Shown: positions 45,553-55,154, counted from the first letter of the stretch. The stretch: DNA of 64,000 nucleotides from Terriglobia bacterium (GCA_020073465.1 JAIQFC010000001.1:62001-126000), one strand, 5' to 3'. The notes: generated by a model not told the origin, from the sequence alone. A program made the numbers and translations.

Positions 45553-46383
45553 ATGACCGCAGCCACAGCAGGGCATTCCGGCACAAGCGGCTTTTCGATA
45601 TTTTCGAGTGAAGGCTATGGGCTTTACCGTACGAAACAAGAAGTCTTTCTCTTGTCGGTGCTGGGACAAGCGTTGATCGTGGGGCTGCTTGTCTACCTGT
45701 TCCGTTTTGTCGTGCCGGGCACTCCTGGAGTCGGAATCATTCCCCACCCCAACGAGCTTCCACTTGTGTTCTCAGGTCGCGGAGGTGGTGGCGGCGGAAA
45801 CTTTGAGAAGACTCCGGCATCGCACGGTGCGCTGCCGCGAGCGGTTCTGAGTGAGCAACTGACACCGCCGACGGTAATGGTCCCGAAGGAGATGCCGAAG
45901 CTTCCGGTAGAGGCTACCGTCATCGTCGCACCGGAGGTCCATTTACCACATGGCGGGCAATTGGGCGATCCCATGTCCCCGATCTCGAGCTTGCTCTCGC
46001 AGGGGCCGGGGAGTGGGGGAGGCTTCGGAGTCGGATGCTGTGGCGGCGTCGGTCCGTCGAAGGGGCCCGGATTCGCGACGGGGCCAAGAGGAATCTATCC
46101 CGCCGGAGTGCACGGTGTGACGGTGCCGCGCTTGATCTACAACCCGGAGCCGAGTTTCTCGGAGGAGGCCCGCAAGTCAAAAACGCAGGGATCGGTGACG
46201 CTGATGCTGGTGGTTGGGCCGGACGGGCACACGTACGACATTCATGTGCAGAGCAGTCTCGGCATGGGGCTGGACGAGAAGGCGATCGAGGCTGTCCGCC
46301 GCTGGCTCTTTGAGCCGGCCAGGTTCAACGGGCAGCCTGTGGCGACACAGATTGCGGTGGAAGTGAACTTCCACCTGTACTGA
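45553..46383 (+). CDS. TonB-family energy transducer
   Basis: A 276-residue inner-membrane protein. ATG 45553 has AAGGAGC 9 bases upstream; the longer frame overlaps the AMIN gene. One membrane span (VFLLSVLGQALIVGLLVYLF), a Gly-rich linker, and a C-terminal TonB domain: PRLIYNPEPSFSEEARKSK, QGSVTLMLVVGPDGH and the end VEVNFHLY. It would transmit proton-motive energy to outer-membrane receptors. No ExbB/ExbD genes are here. The CC pair (GVGCCGG) in the linker is unusual. Confidence 0.85.
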   Translation: MTAATAGHSGTSGFSIFSSEGYGLYRTKQEVFLLSVLGQALIVGLLVYLFRFVVPGTPGVGIIPHPNELPLVFSGRGGGGGGNFEKTPASHGALPRAVLSEQLTPPTVMVPKEMPKLPVEATVIVAPEVHLPHGGQLGDPMSPISSLLSQGPGSGGGFGVGCCGGVGPSKGPGFATGPRGIYPAGVHGVTVPRLIYNPEPSFSEEARKSKTQGSVTLMLVVGPDGHTYDIHVQSSLGMGLDEKAIEAVRRWLFEPARFNGQPVATQIAVEVNFHLY

Positions 46384-46388
46384 CGCAG

Positions 46389-46694
46389 CTAGCTCCGGGT
46401 GATGGCGCGGCGAAGCGGTTCGGCCTTTTCGCGGAGGCCTTCGGCGAACTCGACACCGCGATCCGCGACCCGGTCCTTTACGTCGCGGACGCGTTCCTTG
46501 GCTTCTTCGGTCCAGTCGTCGAGAGTGTCCTTGGCGTCTTCATAGCCTCGCTTCAGATCGCGACGGAGGAGTTTGCCACTCTTGGGTGCGAGCAGAAGGC
46601 CGGCTAGTGCGCCGGCGCCCAGTCCGATCAATAGAAAAGTGATGGCTGTGCCGACGTTGCTGCCTTCGGAAGATTCGTAGCGTCCAATGCGCAT
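46389..46694 (-). CDS. YtxH-domain protein
   Basis: A 101-residue general-stress-type protein with one membrane span (AITFLLIGLGAGALAGLLLA) followed by the YtxH motif APKSGKLLRRDLKRGYEDA and a charged helix (ERVRDVKDRVADRG). Family members associate with the membrane under stress; function unknown. It is convergent with the TonB-like gene. Confidence 0.85.
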   Translation of the reverse strand: MRIGRYESSEGSNVGTAITFLLIGLGAGALAGLLLAPKSGKLLRRDLKRGYEDAKDTLDDWTEEAKERVRDVKDRVADRGVEFAEGLREKAEPLRRAITRS

Positions 46695-46962
46695 GATAAG
46701 ACCTCATTCCTGCCCGGAGTTCGGTCCGGGCACAAGTTCAACCGTCCTCGGTGCTGGTCAACACAATTGTAGTCCTGCCGGATGGAGCATGGGCATAGGT
46801 CACCGAGTGGGCGTCATTGCGATGGGACTGGAATGGGAAAGGTTTCCTTTCGGGCTGAGCCCCGTGTAAAATAGGTTTTTGGTCCTGTGGCCGGGAATTT
46901 TGGCGTGCCCGCCTTCCGCCGGCTCCGCAAACGGCAATTCTGTAAGGAGAATCTTTCAAGCG

Positions 46963-47523
46963 ATGTCGATCCCTGCCACCCAGCTCCGTCCCGGCATGAT
47001 CATCAAGCACAACAATGATCTGCACTCCGTGTTCAGCGTGGAACACCGCACGCCTGGCAACCTTCGGGCCTTTATCCAGGCCAAGCTGCGCAACCTGCGC
47101 ACCGGCGCCATGTTCGAGCACCGTTTCCGCTCGCCTGACCCGATCGAGAAGATCACTGTGGACGAAGTGGAGATGCAGTTCCTCTACGCCGACGGGGACA
47201 CCTATTACTTCATGGACACGTCGAACTACGAGCAGACCCATCTGACCAAGGATGTTCTGGGCGACGCGGTGGACTACCTCATCGCCAATCTCGAGATCAA
47301 GGTGGAGTTTTTTGACGGGAAGGCAGTCGGCATCGAACTGCCGCAGACCGTGGAGCTGACCGTGGTGGAGACCGAGCCAGGGCTGAAGAGCGCGACGGCT
47401 TCCAGCGTCACTAAGGCCGCGAAGACCGAGACCGGGCTGGTGGTGCAGGTGCCGCCGTTCATCAACGAAGGCGAGAAGATCAAGGTCGACACCGCTGAGG
47501 GCGTGTATTTGTCGCGGGCGTAG
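46963..47523 (+). CDS. efp: Elongation factor P
   Basis: Relieves ribosome stalling at proline runs. ATG 46963 follows TAAGGAGA and gives 186 residues. The domain start MSIPATQLRPGMIIKHN is normal. In the first-domain loop, where E. coli EF-P has KPGKGQAF with modified Lys34, this protein reads TPGNLRAF, so Asn33 replaces the modified residue. The rest (DPIEKITVDEVEMQFLYADG, NYEQTHLTKD) is regular. No EpmA/EpmB or EarP gene is in the window. A palindromic terminator follows the stop. Confidence 0.96.
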   Translation: MSIPATQLRPGMIIKHNNDLHSVFSVEHRTPGNLRAFIQAKLRNLRTGAMFEHRFRSPDPIEKITVDEVEMQFLYADGDTYYFMDTSNYEQTHLTKDVLGDAVDYLIANLEIKVEFFDGKAVGIELPQTVELTVVETEPGLKSATASSVTKAAKTETGLVVQVPPFINEGEKIKVDTAEGVYLSRA

Positions 47524-47530
47524 AAATTTT

Positions 47531-47611
47531 CCGTAGAGATGCAGCTTGCTGCGTCTCTTTTGGCCAGAGCATTGCCGCCGCAGGCAAGACGTTGCAAGCA
47601 ACGTCTCTACG
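47531..47611. repeat. Two inverted copies of a GAGACGTTGC hairpin after efp
   Basis: AGAGATGCAGCTTGCTGCGT and CTCTTTT (47534-47561) form a terminator-like stem; a second copy, GCAAGACGTTGCAAGCAACG through TCTCTACG, lies inverted at 47584-47611. Related to 2095-2122. Confidence 0.65.
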
Positions 47612-47614
47612 AGT

Positions 47615-47914
47615 ATGACTTCCACGGAAAAGGCAGTTGAGGCGCGCCGCTATGTGGTCCGCGGGCGGGTACAGGGTGTGGGCTTCCGGTGGTTTGTGGA
47701 GCGGGAGGCGCACATACTCGGGATCGCGGGCTGGGTGCGCAATAATCATGACGGGAGCGTGGAAGTGCTGGCGCAGGGGACACGCGACCAGCTCTTAGGA
47801 TTGCATTCGCGCCTGCGCGAGGGGCCGCGTGCTGCCCGGGTGGATGAGGTCGAGGTATCCGAAGCGCGAGCGGTCACTGGTCTCAGTTCATTTCGCATCG
47901 AAGGAGCTTGGTGA
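47615..47914 (+). CDS. acyP: Acylphosphatase
   Basis: Hydrolyses acyl phosphates such as carbamoyl phosphate and 1,3-bisphosphoglycerate. The 99-residue product has the signature GRVQGVGFRWFVEREA with the catalytic Arg, and GWVRNNHDGSVEVLAQG with the catalytic Asn. ATG 47615 lies directly after a repeat arm, and the earlier frame is non-family. Its stop abuts the apt start (TGAGTG). Confidence 0.94.
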   Translation: MTSTEKAVEARRYVVRGRVQGVGFRWFVEREAHILGIAGWVRNNHDGSVEVLAQGTRDQLLGLHSRLREGPRAARVDEVEVSEARAVTGLSSFRIEGAW

Positions 47915-48460
47915 GTGTCGGTCAACTCGAGCCTGAACTCTAGCCAACTGAAGCAACTCATCCGGGAAGTGCCTGATTTCCCCAAGAAGGGAATCCTTTT
48001 TTACGACATCACGACGCTATTGAAGGACAAGGTCGGGTTCGCCACCCTCATCGACAGGTTGTCTGAGCATTATCTCAATCAGAAGATCGATCTCGTCCTG
48101 GGCATGGAAGCCCGCGGCTTCATTTTCGCTCCCGCGCTAGCCTACCGCCTGAATGCAGGGTTTGTGCCGGTGCGGAAACCGGGCAAGCTTCCCGCCGAAA
48201 CCGTGAAGTACGATTACGCGCTCGAGTACGGAACTAACTCGCTCGAGATCCACAAGGATGCGATCCAGAAAGGCCAGCGGGTGCTGATCCTGGATGATCT
48301 GCTGGCAACCGGCGGGACGGCCGAGGCCACAGCCAAGCTTGCGGCGTCGCTGGGAGCGGAGATCGCCGGGCTCGGCTTCGTGGTCGAGCTTGATTTCCTG
48401 AAGGGCCGGGAGAAGCTGAAGGGATACGACGTAATGTCGCTGCTGCATTACGACAAGTAA
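47915..48460 (+). CDS. apt: Adenine phosphoribosyltransferase
   Basis: Salvages adenine to AMP with PRPP. The 181-residue product starts at GTG 47915, directly after the acyP stop, so translation is coupled. The start [20 protein letters not shown] is characteristic, and the PRPP site is [29 protein letters not shown] is also present. Purine synthesis genes lie elsewhere in the window. Confidence 0.97.
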   Translation: MSVNSSLNSSQLKQLIREVPDFPKKGILFYDITTLLKDKVGFATLIDRLSEHYLNQKIDLVLGMEARGFIFAPALAYRLNAGFVPVRKPGKLPAETVKYDYALEYGTNSLEIHKDAIQKGQRVLILDDLLATGGTAEATAKLAASLGAEIAGLGFVVELDFLKGREKLKGYDVMSLLHYDK

Positions 48461-48467
48461 GTCGGCC

Positions 48468-48731
48468 TTACTTCCAAATCTGCGCGACTAATACCCCGAC
48501 ACCAGTCCAGAAGCCGACGCTGATCACCGCGGCGAGCAGCATCCCCAGAGCGACGTGGATGCGGCTTCTGGGTTCGCCATCCTCTAACTCAGAGTCATAC
48601 ACCAGCCAGGAGCGCAGAAATTGAGTGTCCGACAAGCCAGGCGGACTGCTCCATGGACCCTGGATGGCAATTCGCATTTGCGTTCCTTCGGTGCTGGTCA
48701 GGGGGGAAAGCTGCAATACTCTGAAGCTCAT
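48468..48731 (-). CDS. Hypothetical single-span membrane protein
   Basis: An 87-residue protein with one C-terminal membrane span (HVALGMLLAAVISVGFWTGV). The start ATG 48731 gives MSFRVLQLSPLTSTEG and is more likely than the longer frame, because it has a GAGGTGCC stretch just upstream. No family recognised. Convergent with apt. Confidence 0.6.
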   Translation of the reverse strand: MSFRVLQLSPLTSTEGTQMRIAIQGPWSSPPGLSDTQFLRSWLVYDSELEDGEPRSRIHVALGMLLAAVISVGFWTGVGVLVAQIWK

Positions 48732-48938
48732 GAGGCACCTCTCAGTACCGACAAGCAAGTAGCCTGCCACCTCAGGCGCCTCGCAACTGTCTGAAAAATA
48801 AGATGCCGTTGGGGCGGACAAGTTGCACTTGTTCAAAAGCCCAGTTCAAAAAACCCACACCCTGTGCGGACAGCGTGATTTCCCACTGCTCCGGTCTCCT
48901 AGAAAATCAAGAAATTCGAAAGTATTGTGGGCCGGTTG

Positions 48939-49196
48939 TCAGAACTCTGCCAGTGACAACTTCGAGCCCTTCGGCAGGTAGCCCTTGCGCTGGAACCAGT
49001 CCTCCATGGCAGCAGCGAGCTCGGGAAGGGGAACGTTCTTGCCAATCTCCATTTGACCGTCGAGGACGGGAAGGGTGTCGTCAAAGACGGTCGCGTTGGT
49101 GAAGCTACGCATCGAGAAACTGTCAAGCCACTTCAGGGGACAGGGGAGTTTGCGGCCGTCTTTGTCGTACTCAACGCGGATCTTGCGGGCGAACAT
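48939..49196 (-). CDS. Hypothetical protein
   Basis: An 85-residue soluble protein with no recognised family. It starts MFARKIRVEYDKDGRKLPCP and contains an acidic LPELAAAMEDWFQRKGYLP helix, with no membrane segment. A start at 49196 is normal. Upstream (49206-49432) are repeats of the CCACCAAGGACACAAAGGAG type. Confidence 0.6.
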   Translation of the reverse strand: MFARKIRVEYDKDGRKLPCPLKWLDSFSMRSFTNATVFDDTLPVLDGQMEIGKNVPLPELAAAMEDWFQRKGYLPKGSKLSLAEF

Positions 49197-49432
49197 GGAT
49201 TGATTTAACCACAGATGGTGAGAAGGATCCCACGGAGCAGCAGGTGGCAGTGTCCTAGTTTAACCACCAAGGACACAAAGGAGCACGAAGGAAACCTTCC
49301 CGATGCACGCCTTGGCGTGACTTCCTGTCTTAGGGCAGTGGGGGGGCAGCCCTCGGGATTGACAGAGTTGTCTCGCGGTCATACTCCCCTGCGTATGACG
49401 TTCCAGGTTCTACAAACCACTAGGAGGATCGC

Positions 49433-49681
49433 ATGCTGACCAATCTGATTTGGTGGGTTATCGTCGGCCTGATTGCGGGATGGGCGGCGGGCAAGATCAT
49501 GAAGGGCGGCGGTTACGGCGTGGTGATGGATATCATCCTGGGAATCGTGGGTGCGGTGGTGGGTGGATGGCTCCTGGGTGCCCTCGGCATCCACGCCGGC
49601 GGCCTGATCGGCACGATCGTGGTGGCGATCATCGGAGCGATGTTTTTAATCTGGCTTACGCGCCTGCTCAAGAAGGCATAG
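49433..49681 (+). CDS. GlsB/YeaQ/YmgE-type stress membrane protein
   Basis: An 82-residue protein with three hydrophobic segments and the family motif LIAGWAAGKIMKGGGYG, followed by DIILGIVGAVVGGWLLGALG. These proteins (transglycosylase-associated, YeaQ) are general-stress membrane proteins of unknown function. ATG 49433 follows TAGGAGGATC. Confidence 0.9.
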   Translation: MLTNLIWWVIVGLIAGWAAGKIMKGGGYGVVMDIILGIVGAVVGGWLLGALGIHAGGLIGTIVVAIIGAMFLIWLTRLLKKA

Positions 49682-49859
49682 GGCGCACTCCTCGCCCGGC
49701 TGGAGGCTTCCAGCCATCTCAAAACACGGAACTTGCATCCACGGCTCCAGAGATCTCCGCTCGGGTGTCTAAATCCCTGCAGGGCCGCTTCGTCGCGCAA
49801 GAACGGTCGTACTGCACGTTCTATCTTTGACGAGCGGCCCCCAGCTCGACGGAGGAGCC

Positions 49860-52019
49860 ATGCGTCCACTGAAAGTCGCAGTGTCGTGTCTGTTGTTGCT
49901 TGCTTCAATCTCATGGGGCCAGTCGTCATCCGGCCCGGGTTCGAATTCAGCAGCGGGCGAATCGGCGCGTCTGCCGGTGACTCGAGTCATCCTTTACAAG
50001 AACGGTGTCGGCTACTTTGAGCACGCCGGCCGGGTGCGCGACAACCAGGATGTCAACGTAGAGTTCACCACGGCGCAACTGAATGACGTGCTGAAGTCCC
50101 TGACCGTCCTCGATCTGGGGAAGGGACGTATCACCGGAGTCAGCTACAACTCGAACGCACCGCTGGAAAAGCGTCTGGGCTCACTGCACTTGCCGGTGGG
50201 CTCAAACCCGACCACGGCGCAGTTTCTCGATGCATTGCGCGGGGCGCGGCTGGAGGTGCGAAGCGGGTCAGAAAGCGCGTCCGGGCGGCTGCTCAGCATT
50301 GATGAGCGGGAGATTCCCATCAAAGGCGATCAGAAGGTCACGATTGATCAGGTTTCCATCGTGAGCGACAGCGGAGAAGTGCGGGTGTTCGATCTGAATC
50401 CTACAACCAGCGTCCGCGTCGTCGAGAAGGATGTGAATGAGGAAGTCGGGAAATACTTGGGGCTGGTGGCGTCGACCCGCGATCAGGACGTACGGCGCAT
50501 GACTATCTCGACGGCGGGGGATGGCGAGCGCAATCTGCTGGTCAGCTACATCAGCGAGGTCCCGGTGTGGAAGAGCACTTACCGGATCGTGATTCCGAAC
50601 GAGGGCAAGCCGTTGCTGCAGGGTTGGGCCATCGTGGACAACACGGTTGGCGAAGACTGGAAGAACGTGGAGTTGTCGCTGGTGGCGGGAGCGCCGCAGT
50701 CGTTCATTCAGGAGCTTTCGCAGCCGTATTATGCGCGGCGTCCGGTGGTGGCGCTGCCGGAGAATGCGATGATCACGCCGCAGACGCATGAGGCGACGAT
50801 GGCAGTAGCAGAAGACGCGCCGCCGCCGCCAGCCCCGCCGCCGGCGGCCATGCCAACGAGGATCTCAGGAAACGCCAATGGTGCTCTGAGCGCAAACTAC
50901 GACAGACTCAGTGCCTTCGCAGCCAAAGAGCCAGTAGGCGTCGCTGGCGGAATGGTTGGAGGCGCGGGTAGCGGAGTCTTCAAGACTGGTCGACCTGAAG
51001 TTGCTCCAATTCTTGAAGCCGCCACGACCGCTGCCCAGACTCGCGACCTCGGGGACCTTTTCGAATACAAACTGAAGGATCACGTGACGATTCGCAAAAA
51101 CCAGTCGGCGCTGGTTCCGATCTTGCAAGCCCGCATCGATGCGGAAAAAGTGTCGGTGTGGAATCCCTCGGAAAGTTCCGTCCTGCGCGCGCTCTGGGTT
51201 GACAACACCAGCGCGCTCACCCTTGATGGGGGCAGTTTCAACGTGCTCGAAGGGGATGCCTTTGCCGGTGAAGGCTTAATGGACGCAATCAAGCCGGGCG
51301 AGAAACGTCTGCTTTCGTATGCGGCCGATCTTGGCGTTCTGGTTGATGCCAAGCAAAAGGCAGAAAACCAGCGTGTGACGAAGGTGGTCATCGCGCACGG
51401 TGTGATGACGCAGTTCACCCAGGAGCGGGAAGAAAACGCCTACACCATTCGCAATCGCGACACCTCGGCAAGAACCATCGTGATCGAACATCCGGCCCGT
51501 CCGGGATGGAAGCTCACCGACGACGATGCCAGGCCGGCGGAGAGTTCGGCATCCTTCCACCGCTTCCGCATGACCGTGGAGCCGAGGAAGACCGAGACGT
51601 TGCTGGTCAAGGAATACCGCCCGATCACGAACGCCTATCAGATCTCGAATGTCACCGATGGCCAGATCAGGTTCTTTCTGGCTGCGAAGACAATCAACCC
51701 TGAAATCGACCATGCACTGCGCAAAATCCTGGCGCAAAAAGATTCCATGGCCGCACTGGACGCGGAGGTGGGGTCGCGCAAGGCTCGGATTTCGGGAATC
51801 ACGGAAGATCAGCAGCGCGTGCGGGAGAACATGAAAGCGCTGAAGGGGAGCGCGGAAGAGAAAGCTTTGGTGGAACGGTATGTCCGGCAACTGAACGAGC
51901 AGGAAGACCGGGTACAGTTGCTGCACCGGGAGATGGCTGATCTGCAGCAGAAGCGGGAGGCGGCGCAGAAGACGCTGAACGACATGATTGAAGGGCTGCA
52001 GATGGAGGTGACGCTCTAG
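49860..52019 (+). CDS. Exported DUF4139-like protein
   Basis: A 719-residue secreted protein. ATG 49860 is preceded by GGAGGAG; the signal peptide is MRPLKVAVSCLLLLASISWG. The region around residues 210-300 (VPVWKSTYRIVIPNEGKPLL and WAIVDNTVGEDWKNVELSLV) fits DUF4139. A Pro/Ala-rich linker with GVAGGMVGGAGSGV follows, then a beta-rich domain, then a coiled coil (DAEVGSRKARISGITEDQQR to QKREAAQKTLNDM). No catalytic residues are evident. Function unknown. Confidence 0.82.
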   Translation: MRPLKVAVSCLLLLASISWGQSSSGPGSNSAAGESARLPVTRVILYKNGVGYFEHAGRVRDNQDVNVEFTTAQLNDVLKSLTVLDLGKGRITGVSYNSNAPLEKRLGSLHLPVGSNPTTAQFLDALRGARLEVRSGSESASGRLLSIDEREIPIKGDQKVTIDQVSIVSDSGEVRVFDLNPTTSVRVVEKDVNEEVGKYLGLVASTRDQDVRRMTISTAGDGERNLLVSYISEVPVWKSTYRIVIPNEGKPLLQGWAIVDNTVGEDWKNVELSLVAGAPQSFIQELSQPYYARRPVVALPENAMITPQTHEATMAVAEDAPPPPAPPPAAMPTRISGNANGALSANYDRLSAFAAKEPVGVAGGMVGGAGSGVFKTGRPEVAPILEAATTAAQTRDLGDLFEYKLKDHVTIRKNQSALVPILQARIDAEKVSVWNPSESSVLRALWVDNTSALTLDGGSFNVLEGDAFAGEGLMDAIKPGEKRLLSYAADLGVLVDAKQKAENQRVTKVVIAHGVMTQFTQEREENAYTIRNRDTSARTIVIEHPARPGWKLTDDDARPAESSASFHRFRMTVEPRKTETLLVKEYRPITNAYQISNVTDGQIRFFLAAKTINPEIDHALRKILAQKDSMAALDAEVGSRKARISGITEDQQRVRENMKALKGSAEEKALVERYVRQLNEQEDRVQLLHREMADLQQKREAAQKTLNDMIEGLQMEVTL

Positions 52020-52040
52020 GGAGCGATTGCGCCCGGAAGA

Positions 52041-52187
52041 GTAGTGGTGCAGTTTGCCTTTTGAGTACCGTGGCGATGCCCGCGAGATCTCTTCGACTTC
52101 GCTCAGGGCAGGCTCTTCGCTCCGCCTGAAGACCGGCTCCGGTCAGGATGACGCCCGACATGTAGGCACCTCAAGCTGCACCACTAC
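52041..52187. repeat. MITE-like element with inverted GTAGTGGTGCAG ends
   Basis: The left end GTAGTGGTGCAGTTTG and the right end (CAAGCTGCACCACTAC, 52172-52187) match at 15 of 16 bases as inverted repeats. The centre contains the AGCGAAGTCGAAGAG-type repeat (compare 4980-5056). It is 147 bases long. Confidence 0.75.
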
Positions 52188-52378
52188 CCCCGGAAGTCGG
52201 GCACTTGAGGAAGGATGCGAGCCAACGCGCGATTATTGCGTCGCAAAGAACGCGACGCAAGAGTGGGCGTTACGTCTGGACTGACATCTTTGTCAAAAGC
52301 AATGGAACGTGGCAGGTTGTCGCGGCACAAGACCTCGAGGTTCTGGACAAGACATAATACATGGCAGCGTGAAACATG

Positions 52379-53515
52379 CTACTGGCTCTGCGCGCGGCCC
52401 CAGGCTTCGGCGGCGGCTACGCGCCGCGAGATCGCGGGATGTGATTGGAAGAGCAACTCCACCCACCTGGAGGGAGTTCTCTCTGCGAGATTCTGGTCGG
52501 CCAGTTTGTTCATCGACGAAATAAAAGGTTCGACGCTGGCGATGGATTCGAAAGCGTACCGGTCAGCCTGCCGCTCGTTGAAGCGGGAGTAGGCATTGAG
52601 TGCAGGCATCAGGAGCAAGGACAGCACGGTCGAGACCAGCACCAGCAGCGGCAAGTTGGCGAAGTCGGAAAGCTGTTCGAACATGTGCTGGTCGACGGCA
52701 TAGTGCAAGGTCCAGTTGGCCGCCCAAAAGCCGAAAAGCGTGATCGCGGCCTGCACGAAGATGCTCTTCAAGATGTGGCGATGCACGTGGTGGCCGAGTT
52801 CGTGGGCCAGCACGGCCTCAATTTCCTCGGGGGCATAATTGTCGAGCAGAGTGTCGGCGAGGATAATACGCCGCGTGGCGCCCAATCCGGTGAGCGCTGC
52901 ATTTGCCTTCTTGCTTTTTTCGGAAAGCCTCCAGCGATAGACTCCGCGAACGCGCGTGCCGGCGCGCTCGCTCAAGACGACGAGGCGGCGGCGCAGATCT
53001 TCGTTCTCGAGCGGTTCAAATTTGTAGAAGATCGGGAAGAGGACGACCGGCGCCAGCTGTGCCAGCACGACGAACAACACCATGAAAATGGCCCAGGCCA
53101 GCAACCACCAATGTTGTGGCCACTGGCGGATGGTGAAATAGAGCAACTCCACCACAATGATCGCGATCACGAGACCGACCAGGAAGCTCTTGCACTCATC
53201 CCAAATCCAGGAGCGCAAACGCTGGTTCGAAAGTTTGAACCTGCGCTCGAGACGGAAGCCGTAGTATTCGAGACCGACGCCCAGTGCCTTGCTGATCACG
53301 AGCAGCAACAGCAAATACAGAAAAAGGGCCAGCGAATAGTTCTGACTCCCGCTGAGCGCGTAATCACGCAACGCGCCGGTCCAACCAGTGACGAGCAGCA
53401 CGATCAGGAAGATAAGTCCGACGAGGAAGTCCGCAACACCCAGCCACCGCCGAATGCGGTTGTAACGGCGCGCTTCCGGCGAGTCGACCTGCGTCGGTTT
53501 TTGTTCTTCTGCCAA
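52379..53515 (-). CDS. M48-family zinc metalloprotease (Ste24-like)
   Basis: A 378-residue membrane protease. Several membrane spans flank the zinc site LAHELGHHVHRHI (HExxH) in the C-terminal half; a Glu ligand follows in FNERQADRYAFESI. The N-terminal layout and length fit Ste24/CAAX protease-like M48A members rather than HtpX. Expected to cleave membrane proteins for quality control. Upstream lies a divergent non-coding gap. Confidence 0.92.
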   Translation of the reverse strand: MAEEQKPTQVDSPEARRYNRIRRWLGVADFLVGLIFLIVLLVTGWTGALRDYALSGSQNYSLALFLYLLLLLVISKALGVGLEYYGFRLERRFKLSNQRLRSWIWDECKSFLVGLVIAIIVVELLYFTIRQWPQHWWLLAWAIFMVLFVVLAQLAPVVLFPIFYKFEPLENEDLRRRLVVLSERAGTRVRGVYRWRLSEKSKKANAALTGLGATRRIILADTLLDNYAPEEIEAVLAHELGHHVHRHILKSIFVQAAITLFGFWAANWTLHYAVDQHMFEQLSDFANLPLLVLVSTVLSLLLMPALNAYSRFNERQADRYAFESIASVEPFISSMNKLADQNLAERTPSRWVELLFQSHPAISRRVAAAEAWGRAQSQ

Positions 53516-53654
53516 GGCCCAGCCCTGTTTACAAGTATCGCATTATCTCGATAGCAAGCGATTGCTGATCTGTGCCCGGAGTAACCAGGTTCTCAACGCG
53601 TGGCTATCAACGCCCGATGCGACCCACCCGAAGGGCGTCAATGTTCACAGGATA

Positions 53655-55076
53655 CTAACCACTGTTCTTCACAAAATCCTCGCCGCTGGCCAGAATCTCG
53701 CGCACCAGTTCCGGTGAGGAGGCCTCGGAATACAAACGCAACAAAGGTTCCGTGCCGGAAGCCCGGAACAAGATCCACGCGTCTGCGCCATTTCCGTTCG
53801 TTGGCGCGTCAAGGAAGAACTTCACCCCGTCCAGGAATTCCTTCTTGATGACGCGGTAGCAGCCCAGACTCTGCGTGCCGTCGGCACGGGCGCGTTGAAT
53901 CGCCCCCTGCTTCACATTGTCTGGGATGTGCAGGTCACGGCGGCCGTAGTAATGAGGGCCAAACTCACGTTGCAGGTCGGCAACCAACTGACCCAGAGGC
54001 TTGCCTTCTTCGGCCATGACATTGGCGAGGAGCAACGAGTTCAGCACGCCGTCGCGCTCAGGGAGATAGCGCGAGTAGCCGATCCCGCCTGATTCTTCAC
54101 CACCGATCAGGATTTCGCGTTCCATCATCAAATCAGCGATGTACTTGAACCCAATCGAGCACTCGTGCAGCGTGCGGCCATACCTGGCGGCAATGCGATC
54201 GAGCATGCGCGTGGTGTTGAAGGCACGTACGACGTCACCCGGCCACTTCTTGCGTTCCAGAAGCCAGCGGAGCAGCACGCAGAAGATCTTGTGCGAGTCG
54301 ACGAAACTTCCGTCTTCGGCGACGGCGCCGATGCGGTCCGCGTCACCGTCGGTGGCCAGACCGGCATCGCATTTCTCGCGAACGACGGTTTGCTGCAGCA
54401 GAGCTGTGTGTGGCTCGATGGGCTCGGGATTAATTCCCGGGAACAGCGGGTTCAATTCCTGGCGGATCGCGACATGGTGGATGCCGCGCTCAGCAAACAC
54501 CCCGGCCAGGATCCCGCGCCCGGAGCCGTACATGGCGTCGACCGCGAACCGGAATTTCGTTTTGGCGATGAGATCGATGTCGGCGAAGCGGCAAGCAGCG
54601 GCGATGTAGGACTGCTTGAGGTCGACTTCGTCGACTGGCGCCTTGTCTCTTTTCGGCATGGCGCCCGCAGCGAGTTCTTCTTCAATCTTTCTCATGATGG
54701 CGGGAGTGGCCGAGCCGCCAAACTTGCCCTTGAACTTCACGCCATTCCAGTTCCAGGGATTGTGGCTGGAGGTGACCATCACTCCGCCCGCCGCACGCTG
54801 ATGTTTCACTGCGTAGGACACCGCAGGCGTAGGAGTGAAGTCGTCGGCCAGCTTCACGGGAATGCCGGCGGCCGCGATCACCTCGGCGACAACCTGCGCG
54901 GCTCGCGGCGAGGCGAAGCGCGTGTCGTAGCCGATGAATATCCCGCGCTGGGAGTCTTCGTATTTCAAAACGTAGGAGGCGATGGCGCCTGCAACCCGGC
55001 GCACGTTGTCGAAGGTGAAGTCGTCGGCGATTACGCCGCGCCAGCCGTCGGTGCCGAATTTGATTTCCTGGGTCAT
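53655..55076 (-). CDS. Phosphomannomutase/phosphoglucomutase
   Basis: Interconverts hexose 6- and 1-phosphates; next to manC it probably makes mannose-1-phosphate. The 473-residue protein has FGTDGWRGVIADDFT, the phosphoserine loop VTSSHNPWNWNGVKFKG, the metal loop LATDGDADRIGAVAE and GEESGGIGYSRYLPERDG; the phosphate-binding loop is FRASGTEPLLRLYSEA. It follows manC after a repeat of 75 bases. Confidence 0.95.
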   Translation of the reverse strand: MTQEIKFGTDGWRGVIADDFTFDNVRRVAGAIASYVLKYEDSQRGIFIGYDTRFASPRAAQVVAEVIAAAGIPVKLADDFTPTPAVSYAVKHQRAAGGVMVTSSHNPWNWNGVKFKGKFGGSATPAIMRKIEEELAAGAMPKRDKAPVDEVDLKQSYIAAACRFADIDLIAKTKFRFAVDAMYGSGRGILAGVFAERGIHHVAIRQELNPLFPGINPEPIEPHTALLQQTVVREKCDAGLATDGDADRIGAVAEDGSFVDSHKIFCVLLRWLLERKKWPGDVVRAFNTTRMLDRIAARYGRTLHECSIGFKYIADLMMEREILIGGEESGGIGYSRYLPERDGVLNSLLLANVMAEEGKPLGQLVADLQREFGPHYYGRRDLHIPDNVKQGAIQRARADGTQSLGCYRVIKKEFLDGVKFFLDAPTNGNGADAWILFRASGTEPLLRLYSEASSPELVREILASGEDFVKNSG

Positions 55077-55083
55077 TCTAAAA

Positions 55084-55154
55084 GGTTTCTAGTTTCCGGT
55101 TTCTAGTTTCCAGATTGGATTTGTGCTGCACCGGACACTGGAAACTAGAAACTA
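55084..55154. repeat. TTTCTAGTTTCC inverted-repeat element between manC and pmm
   Basis: Left arm GGTTTCTAGTTTCCGGTTTC and more (55084-55112), right arm CTGGAAACTAGAAACTA (55138-55154), core of 25 bases. The manC stop codon (CTA on the plus strand, 55152-55154) is in the right arm. Confidence 0.75.

Noticed and set aside
52445..53554. 369-residue plus-strand frame
   Set aside because: Shadow of the M48 protease gene; rich in Asp/Glu/His/Gln as expected of an antisense frame of a hydrophobic protein.
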